Of a DNA stretch of 64,000 nt, positions 8,765 through 17,378 are shown in pieces. A model generated the notes under the pieces. The model was given only the letters and a program-made list of their open reading frames with translations. It was not told the DNA's origin and ran no database searches. The DNA lies in the NCBI GenBank assembly GCA_963844885.1, contig CAWJQA010000018.1, forward strand, positions 620,001 through 684,000. The letters run 5' to 3'. Numbering within the stretch: position 1 is the first letter of the stretch; each line of letters opens with the position of its first letter. The position numbers and the translations under genes are program-made. This DNA is from DATMER01 sp963844885 (GTDB lineage Bacteria; Acidobacteriota; Thermoanaerobaculia; Multivoradales; UBA5704).

Positions 8765-10240
8765 ATGGAACGACGCGCGAAGATCATGGCCACCCTCGGG
8801 CCGGCGAGCACGGACGAAGGAGTTCTCCGGGGGCTCGTCCGCGCGGGTGTCGACCTTTTCCGTCTCAACCTCTCCCATGGGTCGCAGGACGAGCACCGCA
8901 CGACGCTGGAGCTCGTGCGGCGCGTGGCGCGGGAGGAAGACTGCCACCTGCCGATCGTCATGGACCTCATGGGACCCCGCTACCGGCTGGGCATCCTCCC
9001 CGATACGCAGCGCACCCTCGCGGCCGGCCAGGAGGTCGTCCTCAGCTCCGAAGCCTCCGCCACCGACCTGCCGGTCGACCAGAGCGTCCTCAACCACCTC
9101 CAGACCGGCGAGCGCGTGCTCATCGACAGCGGCCTTGTCGAGCTGCGCATCGAGGTCAACGAAGGCGCCCGCGTCCGCGCCCGGGTCATCAACGGCGGAC
9201 CGGTGCGCACCCGCAAGGGCCTGAACCTGCCCGACACGAACCTCCCGTTCGAGATCTCCGAGAAGGACAGCTCCGACATCCGGTTCGCCGTCGCGGAGGG
9301 GGCCGACTACCTGGCCGCCAGCTACGTCGGCGAAGCCGCGCACATCGAGGCGCTGCGCACCGTGGTCACCCAGGCCGGCGGCAGCATCCCGATCATCGCC
9401 AAGCTGGAGCGGGCCACGGCCATGGCCCACCTCGACGACATCACCGAGGCCGCGGACGCGCTCATGGTGGCGCGCGGCGACCTCGGCGTCGAGGTGCCGC
9501 TGCCCACCGTGCCGGTCCACCAGAAGCGGATCGTCGCCGCCGGCCGCCGCGCCGGCAAGCCGGTCATCGTGGCCACCCAGATGCTGGAGTCGATGATCGA
9601 GCAGCCGCGCCCGACCCGCGCCGAAGCCACCGACGTGGCCAACGCCGTGTTCGACGGCGCCGACGCGCTCATGCTCTCGGGGGAGACGGCCATGGGCAAA
9701 TACCCGGTGACGGTCGTCCAGACCATGGCCAACATCATCCTGGAGGCCGAGGCCTACGCCCGGGAGTCCGCCACCGAGGGACGCTCGATCCAACCGCTCG
9801 GCCACGCCCATGCGCGCCGCACCTTCCAGCTCGACCCTTCCGCGCACCAGGCGACCGAAGGTGACCTCGACGTGCCCGACATGGTCTCGGCCGCCGCGGT
9901 CTACGCCGCCGACGAGCTGAAGATCCGCAGAATCGTGGCGTTCAGCCAGAGCGGTTTCACGGCCCGGCTGGTCGCCCGCTACCGGCCGATCGCTCCCGTC
10001 CTGGCGTTCACGCCGGACGAGCGCGTGGCCCGGCAGCTCCAACTCGTCTGGGGGGTCCGCCCGCTGGTCACGGATACCGAGGTGGGCACGCTCGACGACC
10101 TCGTCCAGATGGTCGAGCGCAACCTGCGCGACGCCGGCCTCGCGGCGCCGGGAGAGAGGATCCTGATCCTCATGGGCCATCCCATCAGGGAGAAGCCGCT
10201 GACCAACCTGATGCGGGTCCACCGCATCCGTCCGGCGTGA
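8765..10240 (+). CDS. pyk: Pyruvate kinase
   Basis: This glycolytic enzyme converts phosphoenolpyruvate and ADP to pyruvate and ATP. The ATG at 8765 gives MERRAKIMATLGPASTDEG, the family N-terminus; the open frame upstream is not conserved. Visible features are FRLNLSHGSQDEH, the catalytic Lys region PIIAKLERATAM, the Mg-binding segment ALMVARGDLGVEVPL, and KPVIVATQMLESMIEQPRPT followed by RAEATDVANAVFDGADALML. The C-terminal domain ends in the nucleotide/effector-binding fold. Length 491 is normal. It is likely monocistronic or leads the rhomboid gene 30 bp downstream. Confidence 0.97.
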   Translation: MERRAKIMATLGPASTDEGVLRGLVRAGVDLFRLNLSHGSQDEHRTTLELVRRVAREEDCHLPIVMDLMGPRYRLGILPDTQRTLAAGQEVVLSSEASATDLPVDQSVLNHLQTGERVLIDSGLVELRIEVNEGARVRARVINGGPVRTRKGLNLPDTNLPFEISEKDSSDIRFAVAEGADYLAASYVGEAAHIEALRTVVTQAGGSIPIIAKLERATAMAHLDDITEAADALMVARGDLGVEVPLPTVPVHQKRIVAAGRRAGKPVIVATQMLESMIEQPRPTRAEATDVANAVFDGADALMLSGETAMGKYPVTVVQTMANIILEAEAYARESATEGRSIQPLGHAHARRTFQLDPSAHQATEGDLDVPDMVSAAAVYAADELKIRRIVAFSQSGFTARLVARYRPIAPVLAFTPDERVARQLQLVWGVRPLVTDTEVGTLDDLVQMVERNLRDAGLAAPGERILILMGHPIREKPLTNLMRVHRIRPA

Positions 10241-10270
10241 GAGGGCGCCCGAAAAAACAGGAGGCCCGCC

Positions 10271-10984
10271 ATGCTGCCGCTCCGCGACCTGAACCCGAGC
10301 CGCCGCGCGCCGGTGGTCAACATCGCGCTCATCGTCGCGAACGTCTTGATGTTTTTCTACGAGCTCTCGCTGGGCGAGCGCCTGGAAGGCTACCTGATGT
10401 CGGCCGCGTTCACGCCGGGCCGGCTTTTCGACGGCGGTGTGATCACGGCCGGGGAGTGGGGGACGGGGCTGAGCAGCGCCCTGCTCTCCATGTTCCTCCA
10501 CGGCGGATGGGGTCACCTGCTGGGCAACATGCTCTTTCTCTGGATCTTCGGCGACAACATCGAGGACCGGCTCGGTCATGGCCGGTACCTGGTCTTCTAC
10601 CTGCTCTCCGGTTTCGTGGCCACATTCGCACACGCCTTTTCCAGCCCGCAGTCGATGATCCCGGCGATCGGCGCGAGCGGCGCCATCTCGGGTGTGCTCG
10701 GGGCCTACCTCTTCCTCTACCCGCGGGCACGGATCGTGACGGTGGTCTGGTTCCTGTTCTTCGTCCGCTTCCTGGAGATCCCGGCCCTGGTCTACCTGCC
10801 GTTCTGGTTCGTGATGCAGGCTTTCTCGGGCGTCGCCTCGCTCGGAGCGCAGACCGCGCAGGACGCGGGCGGCGTGGCCTGGTTCGCCCACATCGGCGGC
10901 TTCGTGGCCGGGCCGCTGCTGCTGCTCGTGCTCGGAGGGTTCCGTAGGCCGCCGGACATCCCGGAGCGCGCGGCCTGGCCGTGA
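10271..10984 (+). CDS. Rhomboid-family intramembrane serine protease
   Basis: This is a 237-residue polytopic membrane protein. It shows the rhomboid HGGWGHLLGNMLFLWIFGD segment (residues ~77-95), the catalytic Ser motif IGASGAISG (~132-140) and the catalytic His in AHIGGFVAGPL (~205). It would cleave membrane-embedded substrates within the lipid bilayer; the substrates are not predictable. The start codon follows AGGAGG. The stop overlaps the next gene's start (10981-10984), so the two are translationally coupled. Confidence 0.93.
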   Translation: MLPLRDLNPSRRAPVVNIALIVANVLMFFYELSLGERLEGYLMSAAFTPGRLFDGGVITAGEWGTGLSSALLSMFLHGGWGHLLGNMLFLWIFGDNIEDRLGHGRYLVFYLLSGFVATFAHAFSSPQSMIPAIGASGAISGVLGAYLFLYPRARIVTVVWFLFFVRFLEIPALVYLPFWFVMQAFSGVASLGAQTAQDAGGVAWFAHIGGFVAGPLLLLVLGGFRRPPDIPERAAWP

Positions 10985-13026
10985 AGCGGCGCCGGCTGCT
11001 CCTCGCGCTGCTCGCCGCCCTTGGGCTCGCCGACGGCCTGTGGCTCGAGCCGCAGCGGCTGCTTTTCCGGGACACGGTCCACATCGGGATCGACGCGCCG
11101 CTGCTGCGGATCGTCCATCTGAGCGACCTCCACATCGGCAGGGACCGGCCGCTGCTTCACCGCCTCCTGCGCGAGGTGGCCGAGGCGAAGCCGGACCTGA
11201 TCGTGATCAGCGGCGATTTCATCCAGGACGTGCCGAAGGCGAGCGCCATGGCGCCTCACATCGCGGCGGCCTCGGCGTTCCTCTCCGAGCTGCGGCGGAC
11301 CGCGCCGATCATCGGGGTCCAGGGCCACAGCGAGCACCAGGGAGAGGTGATCGCGGCTCTGGACCATGCCGGTGTGGAGCTGCTGTCGAACGAAGGGAGG
11401 CGGATCGGCCGCGGCGGATCGATCCTCCTCCTGGGCCTCAACCAGCAGGTCGGAAGCGACGAGAGGGCGCTCTCGTGGCTGTCGCCGTTCCAGGTGGTGC
11501 GCTGGAAAGGCGGGCACTTCTGGGGAGCGGTCCGGGAAAACCCATACCGCAACTTCTACAGCCTGTGGGACCCGGCCCCGCTCAGCCTCACGGACGAGAG
11601 CGGTCCGCTCGCCTGGAGCGGCTACGACGTGCTCTGCGACACCCTGATCGACGATAGGGACGCCGGCACGGGGGTAGTCTTCCACAGCCGCTTCGTGCTG
11701 GGAGAGGATCGGATGTATAGCCTGACCTACGGCCGCGGGAAGGCGATGGCCGGCACCTTCTCGCTCTGGGCACGGGGGACGGAGCTGAAAGGGAAGCTCG
11801 ACACCGGAGTCACCCCCGAGCCCGGCCGCTGGTACCGGATGCGCGTCCGGACCGAGGTGGAGACGGGGGCCGTGCGGGTCTTCGCGCGCGTCTGGCCGGC
11901 GGAAGCGTCCGAGCCGGAGGGTTGGCAGGCCCAGGGCGAGGACCGCTCGCACCGCCGCGTCGAAGCCGGCACCGCCGGGCTCTGGACGTGGGGAGGCGGC
12001 AAGGCCGTCTTCCGCGGTCTGAAGGTGACCGGGCACGACGGGGCGCTCCTGCTGGACGCGCCGCTGACCGGCTCGCACAAGCCGAAGGGTTTCCGGCAGG
12101 ATCCGAGAGGGACCCGGCTGGCCATGGCGCTGGCCCGCAGCCCGTATGTGCCGCCCGGCACGCCGGTGGTGGTTCTCTCGCACACCCCTGCGGTGGCGAT
12201 GGAGGCCGCGAGGCGAGGGATCGAGGTCGTCCTCGCCGGCCACACCCACGGTGGCCAGGTCCGCCTGCCGTTCCTCGGAGCCCTGACCACCCGGGACGCC
12301 ATGGGTCCCTACTACGACTACGGCCGTTTCTACTTTCCTTCGCCCAACCGGCGTGGCGTGACGGCGTTGTACATCAACGCCGGCATCGGCACGTCCGTGG
12401 TGCCAGTGCGGTTCTGGGACCCGCCGCGGTTCGCGGTGGTGGAGCTGGGAACGACACCCGCCCTCCCCGACTTCATCGCCCGGCAACTCCCGTTCCGGCG
12501 TGGCCTGTACACCCTCCAGAGCGGGCCAGACGCGGGCAAGCGCCTCCATGTGATCGATGAGGGCGACCCGGGCGCCCGGCCGGTGCTGATGCTTCACGGC
12601 AATCCCACATGGAGCTTCCTATGGCGGAAGGTCATCGCGCTGCTTCCCGGCTACCGGTGCGTGGCGCCCGACCTGCTCGGGCTCGGTCTCTCCGACCGGC
12701 TCCGGTTCGAGGAGCATTCGGTCGAGCGCCACGGCGCCGCCATCGCCGGCCTCGTCGAGGGGCTCGATCTGCGGGGAGTCATCCTCGTAGGCCAGGACTG
12801 GGGAGGCCCGTTCGGGACCGAGGCGGCCCGGCTGGTCCCGGACCGGATCGCCGGCTGCGTGTTCGCCAACACCGTGGTGTCGATCCCGAGCCACCCGAGA
12901 TCGACCTGGTTCCACAGCTTCGCGCGGGCCCCGGTCACCCGGACCCGGGCCGGACACTTCCTTCAGGAAGAGGTTCCGGAGTCTCTCGCCGCCGCGGTCG
13001 AGGACGTCGCGAGGCGCGCTGCGTAG
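10981..13026 (+). CDS. Calcineurin-like phosphoesterase fused to a truncated haloalkane-dehalogenase-like domain
   Basis: The N-terminal hydrophobic anchor (LLLALLAALGLADGL) is followed by metallophosphoesterase motifs LSDLHIG (47-53), SGDF (77-80) and, far downstream, SHTPA and AGHTHGGQ (~417-424). The usual GNHD motif is replaced by GHSEHQ at ~115. About 200 residues resembling a jelly-roll domain (FHSRFVLGEDRMYSLTYGRG, GRWYRMRVRTE) interrupt the phosphoesterase. From ~495 a haloalkane-dehalogenase-like alpha/beta hydrolase begins (LMLHGNPTWSFLWRKVI, nucleophile VGQDWGGPFG). It then jumps from RSTWFHSFARAPVTRTRA directly to the C-terminal GHFLQEEVPESLA, skipping the cap domain and acid residue. 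Activity of the second half is doubtful. Confidence 0.8.
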   Translation: MKRRRLLLALLAALGLADGLWLEPQRLLFRDTVHIGIDAPLLRIVHLSDLHIGRDRPLLHRLLREVAEAKPDLIVISGDFIQDVPKASAMAPHIAAASAFLSELRRTAPIIGVQGHSEHQGEVIAALDHAGVELLSNEGRRIGRGGSILLLGLNQQVGSDERALSWLSPFQVVRWKGGHFWGAVRENPYRNFYSLWDPAPLSLTDESGPLAWSGYDVLCDTLIDDRDAGTGVVFHSRFVLGEDRMYSLTYGRGKAMAGTFSLWARGTELKGKLDTGVTPEPGRWYRMRVRTEVETGAVRVFARVWPAEASEPEGWQAQGEDRSHRRVEAGTAGLWTWGGGKAVFRGLKVTGHDGALLLDAPLTGSHKPKGFRQDPRGTRLAMALARSPYVPPGTPVVVLSHTPAVAMEAARRGIEVVLAGHTHGGQVRLPFLGALTTRDAMGPYYDYGRFYFPSPNRRGVTALYINAGIGTSVVPVRFWDPPRFAVVELGTTPALPDFIARQLPFRRGLYTLQSGPDAGKRLHVIDEGDPGARPVLMLHGNPTWSFLWRKVIALLPGYRCVAPDLLGLGLSDRLRFEEHSVERHGAAIAGLVEGLDLRGVILVGQDWGGPFGTEAARLVPDRIAGCVFANTVVSIPSHPRSTWFHSFARAPVTRTRAGHFLQEEVPESLAAAVEDVARRAA

Positions 13027-13063
13027 CGAGCGGACGATCCACCCCGGCTTCGTGTTCGTCCAT

Positions 13064-13294
13064 CCCCTGGGGTGGATGACTCAACCCGAGGGGGGAACGA
13101 TTCAATCCCTGGGGTGGACGGCTTACCCCCGTGTCGCGACGACCCAACCCTCGGGGTGGACGGACGCACCCCTGGGTTGGGTCGCCCGGACCTGGGGGTG
13201 GATCGTTTCTCCCGTGGGGTTGGCGGCTCCGCCCCGGGGATGGACGGCCAACCCCTGGGGATTGGCGGCCCCGAAGCCAGGGGAAACGGCCCAG
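13064..13294. repeat. Eleven 21-bp degenerate tandem repeats in a convergent spacer
   Basis: Units start every 21 bp from 13064 and share a core close to CCCTGGGGTGGACGG. Read on the plus strand from 13064 they encode a 7-residue repeat (PLGWMTQ, PSGWTDA, PLGWVAR, PRGWTAN, PWGLAAP) without a frame break, but there is no ribosome binding site or recognisable protein. The array fills most of the 317-bp gap between the 3' ends of two convergent genes. GC-rich palindromic parts (CCCCTGGGG) could fold. Function unknown. Confidence 0.8.
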
Positions 13295-13343
13295 GCGGTG
13301 GGTTTTCCCTCCCGCGCAGCTCCGTCAGACCTTCCCAGAGTCT

Positions 13344-15917
13344 TCAGGAGCTTCCGGAAGGATCGGCGGCTTTCCGCCTCGCCCGCTCCCTCCAGACCAG
13401 GTAGGCCGGCAGGAGCATCGTCGCCACCAGCGAGGTGAAGAGTGCGCCCAGGATGGCCACCTTGCCGGTCGAGCGCAGCCCTGGATAGTGCGAGAAGATG
13501 ATCGAGCCGAAGCCCACGATCGTCGACACCGCCGCCGCCATCACCGCCTTGCCCGTCTCCCGCAGCCCCTGTTCGAGCTCTTCGGCCGGCCGGCCGCGCA
13601 TCTCCGAGTACCGGTGCAGGATATAGATGCCGTAGTCCACCCCGATCCCGATGATCATCGTCGTCACGAAGATGTTGATGAAGTTCATCTGGATGTCGAA
13701 GAGCACCATCCCGCCGAGCATCAGGGTGATGCCGACCATCAGCGGCGTCAGGGCCAGCAGCACGTAGCGCAGGTTCCGGAAGTCCACCCAGAGGATGCCC
13801 GCTACCAGGAAGTAGCCGAGGATCCCCGCGATCCAGGCGTCGCGCAGCACCATCGCGCGCACCCGCTGGTTGATCACGTTCACCCCCGTGAGACGCACCT
13901 GCGGCCCGAGGTTCTCGGCCAGCTTGACAGCCTGGGGCGGCGGCTCCCGGCGCCAGCGGTTCGCCGGAGGGTAGAGATAGACGGCGGCCTTCCAGCCGTC
14001 CTCCTTCTTCTTCAGGTAACGGTCCAGGAGCAGCTTCGTCTGCTGCGTGGAGGCGAAATCCTCGAGGCCGATCGGCCGCGTCAGGCCCACGGCCCGGCCG
14101 AGCAGGTCGAAGCCGGGCTCGAACGGCTCGACGCGCAGCCCCTCCCCGGCGGCGGCGCTCGCGAAGGTAGCGCGGATGCGGCCCAGGTCCAGACCGCCGC
14201 TGGCGCGCTCGCTCGCCAGCCAGTCGAGCGCCTCCCGCTGGTGATCCCGGGGCGGGATCAGCGACGTCGGGCCGCTGTAGCCGTAGAGCACCCCCTGGGA
14301 GACGAGCCGCTTCGCCCCGTCCGCGGCCTTGTCCGAGAGCGCCAGCACCTCCTCCAGCGACTTCCCGCGGATGATCAGGATCATGGAGTCGAAGCCGGAC
14401 CCGAAGTGCTTGCCGACGTTCTCCGTCACCTCGATGCCCCGGTTGCCGGTCGGCCGCATGGTGCGCATGCTCTCGTCGAACTCGATGCGGAAGGCCAGGC
14501 CGAGCGCGGCGGCGGTCAAGGCCATCCCGGCCAGCAGCGCGGTGACCGGGTGGCGCATGCACAGGGCGGTGAGACGGTTGGTGCCGAAGCTGTGCAGGTA
14601 CAGGCGTGGCTCGGTCTGGCGCCGCCGGTGGCGGTCCTCGTTCCAGGCGAGCATCGCCGGCAGGAGCACCAGGACCGAGGTCATGCAGAGGAGGATGCCC
14701 GTGCCGGTCAGCAGGCCGAGCTGGCGCAGGCCGGTGAAGTCGGTGAAGGTGAAGGCGTAGAAGGTGGCCGCCGTGGTGATCGCGCCCGCCATGACCGCGG
14801 GACCGCAGGAGCCGAGCATCTCCGCCAGAGCCCGCTCCAGACTGGCGCCGTTGCGCCGCTCCTCGATGTAGCGGGCGTAGGAGACGATGACGAAGTCGAT
14901 CCCCAATCCGATCAGCAGCGCCGCCACCACGCTGGTGGCCGAGCTGAGCGCGCCGAAGACGGCGGACGCGAAACCGAAGGTGAGGATCAGGCCGCCGAGC
15001 AGCGGTACGAAAGCATACAGCAGCGCCCCCATTCGCCGGAAGGCGAACAGGAAGAGCAGGAACACGCCGAGCGCCGAGGTGGCGATGTTGACGATCATGT
15101 CGTTGCGGATCAGAGAGGCGTCGCCCAGCGCCGTGAGGTGGGGGCCGCCCAGCTTGACCTCGGGTCGCGGCGGCGGCTCGGGCCCGGCGATCTCGTTCCA
15201 CTTCGACAGCGACTCGGCGATCGCGCCGTCCACCGACGCCGCCAGATGCTCGATGAAGGGGATGTTCTGCGGCGGCTGGGTCGGCTCGGCCAGGATCAGC
15301 AGGAGCTGGTGGTCACGGGACAGGTAGTAGCCGCTCGTCCAGTCGACGTTGAGCGTGCCGCGGGAGCTTTCGAGGCGGCCGAGGAAGACCTCCGACAGGT
15401 CCAGGGGATCGAACCTGGCCAGCTCCTTGACCGCCATGGCCTGCGGCGTCGAGAGCTGGAGCCGCAGCTCGCTCACTTGCTGGCGGATGGCCTCGTCCTG
15501 GAGCTTGGCCGCGAGCCGTTCGCGTCCGGGCGCATCCAGGAAGAGCAGCGACTTCGGGAAGAAGGTCTGCAGCAGCTCGACCGGATCGCCGATCCGGTGC
15601 TGCACGTTCTTGAGCCCGGGGAGCTTCGACAGGCGCGCCGCCAGATCGTCCGCCAGCGACTCGTAGGGATCCGCGGCCCGGCCCTCGGGAATCGAGATCG
15701 TGATCAGGAGAAACGTCTGACTCCCGAAATCCTGCAGGGTCTCCACGTACGCGCCCACGGCCGGATCTCGCCGCGGCAGCAGGTTCAGCATGTCGGTGTC
15801 GAACGACAGGCGGGTGATCAGGACGATCGAGGCCGCGGCGAGCAGGCCGAAGACGACAAAGATGGTGCGATAGCGATGCCTTGCGAACAACGCAAGGCGC
15901 TCCAGGAGTGTCTTCAT
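13344..15917 (-). CDS. RND/MMPL-family transporter
   Basis: This 857-residue inner-membrane protein has the duplicated RND layout. There is an N-terminal TM (YRTIFVVFGLLAAASIVLI), a large periplasmic loop starting LSFDTDMLNLLPRRDPAVGA, five clustered TMs (GVFLLFLFAFRRMGALLYAF, GLGIDFVIVSYARYIEERRN), then a repeat of both halves ending IGIGVDYGIYILHRYSEMRG and GFGSIIFSHYPGL. The GIDF/GVDY acidic positions are the usual proton-relay sites. Relatives export lipids or hopanoids; the substrate here is unknown. It lies 9 bp after pgsA, which fits a lipid-related role. Confidence 0.9.
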   Translation of the reverse strand: MKTLLERLALFARHRYRTIFVVFGLLAAASIVLITRLSFDTDMLNLLPRRDPAVGAYVETLQDFGSQTFLLITISIPEGRAADPYESLADDLAARLSKLPGLKNVQHRIGDPVELLQTFFPKSLLFLDAPGRERLAAKLQDEAIRQQVSELRLQLSTPQAMAVKELARFDPLDLSEVFLGRLESSRGTLNVDWTSGYYLSRDHQLLLILAEPTQPPQNIPFIEHLAASVDGAIAESLSKWNEIAGPEPPPRPEVKLGGPHLTALGDASLIRNDMIVNIATSALGVFLLFLFAFRRMGALLYAFVPLLGGLILTFGFASAVFGALSSATSVVAALLIGLGIDFVIVSYARYIEERRNGASLERALAEMLGSCGPAVMAGAITTAATFYAFTFTDFTGLRQLGLLTGTGILLCMTSVLVLLPAMLAWNEDRHRRRQTEPRLYLHSFGTNRLTALCMRHPVTALLAGMALTAAALGLAFRIEFDESMRTMRPTGNRGIEVTENVGKHFGSGFDSMILIIRGKSLEEVLALSDKAADGAKRLVSQGVLYGYSGPTSLIPPRDHQREALDWLASERASGGLDLGRIRATFASAAAGEGLRVEPFEPGFDLLGRAVGLTRPIGLEDFASTQQTKLLLDRYLKKKEDGWKAAVYLYPPANRWRREPPPQAVKLAENLGPQVRLTGVNVINQRVRAMVLRDAWIAGILGYFLVAGILWVDFRNLRYVLLALTPLMVGITLMLGGMVLFDIQMNFINIFVTTMIIGIGVDYGIYILHRYSEMRGRPAEELEQGLRETGKAVMAAAVSTIVGFGSIIFSHYPGLRSTGKVAILGALFTSLVATMLLPAYLVWRERARRKAADPSGSS

Positions 15918-15926
15918 CTGGCGCCT

Positions 15927-16511
15927 CTATTGCCTCGGGCCGGAAGGAGGGAACAGGGAGACCGGCACCTCACCCCTGAGGATCATGCGTCCGAACCGGA
16001 CGAAGTACTCGATCCCGGAGTAGGCGGTGAGGAGCATCGCCGCCCACAGGGAGATCGGCGCCAGATGCCTGAACTCTCCGAGCTGGTTGTAGATGATGAG
16101 CAGCGCGATGGCCACGATCTGGACGATGGTCTTGATCTTGCCCGAGAAGCCGGCCGGGATGACCAGGCCTTCGGCGGAGGCGAAGCTACGCAGCGAGGTC
16201 ACCGCGAACTCGCGCGCGATGATCACCACCACCATCCAGGCCGGGACCACCGTGTGGTCCAGCTCCACCAGCGAGATGAAGGCGGCCGAGATCAGGATCT
16301 TGTCCGCCGCCGGGTCGAGGAGGGTCCCGAGCCGGGTGACCTGCTTGTGCCGCCGGGCCAGGTAGCCGTCGAGGAAGTCCATGACCGCGGCGAGCAGGAA
16401 CAGGCCGAGCCCCCACCACTCCTTGCCCTCGAACTTGGTGAGGAGCACCACCACGAGTGGCGGTACGAGGAGGATCCGGAAGATCGACAGGAGGTTCGGG
16501 AGATTCAGCAT
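15927..16511 (-). CDS. pgsA: CDP-diacylglycerol--glycerol-3-phosphate 3-phosphatidyltransferase
   Basis: This membrane enzyme makes phosphatidylglycerophosphate from CDP-diacylglycerol and glycerol-3-phosphate. The CDP-alcohol phosphotransferase signature is complete: DGYLARRHKQVTRLGTLLDP followed by AADK, with the spaced acidic residues starting at DFLDG. The N-terminus MLNLPNLLSIFRILLVPPLV is typical of PgsA. Length 194 is normal. The RND transporter follows directly in the same direction. Confidence 0.93.
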   Translation of the reverse strand: MLNLPNLLSIFRILLVPPLVVVLLTKFEGKEWWGLGLFLLAAVMDFLDGYLARRHKQVTRLGTLLDPAADKILISAAFISLVELDHTVVPAWMVVVIIAREFAVTSLRSFASAEGLVIPAGFSGKIKTIVQIVAIALLIIYNQLGEFRHLAPISLWAAMLLTAYSGIEYFVRFGRMILRGEVPVSLFPPSGPRQ

Positions 16512-16593
16512 CAGAGGCGCGACTCAGCGAAACGGGGGCATTCTATGCCACCGCCGCCGTATCGGCACCAGTACGGGCACGAGTGGGATCGAC

Positions 16594-17271
16594 TCACCGT
16601 CTCGCGTCGAAGGCCGTCGTGACCACGATGCGGTTCTGGCTGTTGCGGGTGATGTAGGGCTTGCGCCGCCCGGGGAGGATGCTGGACGAGCCGCCCTGGG
16701 CCACCGCGGAGGGGAAGCTCACCTGGCCGCCCTGGTAGAGCGACAGGACCCGGCTCACATAGTCCTTCGTCTCGCGGTAGGGGGGCACGCCGCCGTAGCG
16801 CTCAACCGCTCCCGGTCCGGCGTTGTACGCCGCCACCGCGAGGTCGAGGCGGCCGGGGAACCGGTCCACCAGGTAGCGCAGGTAGCGGGTGCCGCCGCGG
16901 ACGTTGTCTTCCGGATCGTAGGGATCGTCGACGCTGTAGAGGCTCGCGGTGGCCGGCATGAGCTGCATCAACCCCATCGCCCCCTTGAGCGAGCGCGCCT
17001 TGTTGTTGTAGCCCGACTCGACCTGGATCATGGCCTGAACCAGCTTCGGGTCGAGGCTCTGGGACTCGCTGTGGCGGTTGATGAGGATCTGGATGTCTTC
17101 CTCGGGAACCGGCAGCAGGTGGTTGGAGAGCCGCCGGGCGCGCTGCTCGAGGCCTTCGTTGAAGATGATCTTCCGCCCCGACTCGCTGACGCCGACGCGC
17201 ACCTGCGCTCTCGCCAGCACAGGCCAGAGGGAGAGGAGGATCACTACGGGGACCGGGACCGTCTTATTCAT
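16594..17271 (-). CDS. Lytic transglycosylase (SLT domain)
   Basis: This is a 225-residue exported protein with signal peptide MNKTVPVPVVILLSLWPVLA, cut after ARA. The SLT domain covers ~70-190 with the catalytic Glu in MIQVESGYNNKARS, followed by GAMGLMQLMPATA, NVRGGTRYLRYLVDRF and VAAYNAGPGAVERYGG. These are the standard family-1 transglycosylase motifs. It cleaves the peptidoglycan MurNAc-GlcNAc bond to give anhydro-MurNAc ends. It reads in the same direction as pgsA, 82 bp upstream of it. Confidence 0.93.
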   Translation of the reverse strand: MNKTVPVPVVILLSLWPVLARAQVRVGVSESGRKIIFNEGLEQRARRLSNHLLPVPEEDIQILINRHSESQSLDPKLVQAMIQVESGYNNKARSLKGAMGLMQLMPATASLYSVDDPYDPEDNVRGGTRYLRYLVDRFPGRLDLAVAAYNAGPGAVERYGGVPPYRETKDYVSRVLSLYQGGQVSFPSAVAQGGSSSILPGRRKPYITRNSQNRIVVTTAFDARR

Positions 17272-17357
17272 CGCATCCGCCTGGTCGAGCGATCAGAGAG
17301 CAAAGACACGGCTGCTGCTTACGGCTGCGGGGTATCTTAACCGAAGGGGAGCAGAGA

Positions 17358-17378
17358 GGGCAACCACAAGGGTTGCCC
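17358..17378 (-). terminator. Hairpin directly after alaS
   Basis: GGGCAACC at 17358-17365 pairs with GGTTGCCC at 17371-17378 across a 5-base loop, immediately past the alaS stop. There is no long U-tract, so it may be a stability hairpin rather than a full intrinsic terminator. Confidence 0.45.

Noticed and set aside
13052..13438. Protein-coding gene with PxGWT repeats
   Set aside because: No ribosome binding site. All frames are open because of the 21-bp period, and the second half overlaps the RND transporter gene on the other strand.
15073..16622. Long plus-strand ORF across 13.1-16.6 kb
   Set aside because: It is the antisense shadow of the RND transporter and pgsA in GC-rich DNA.
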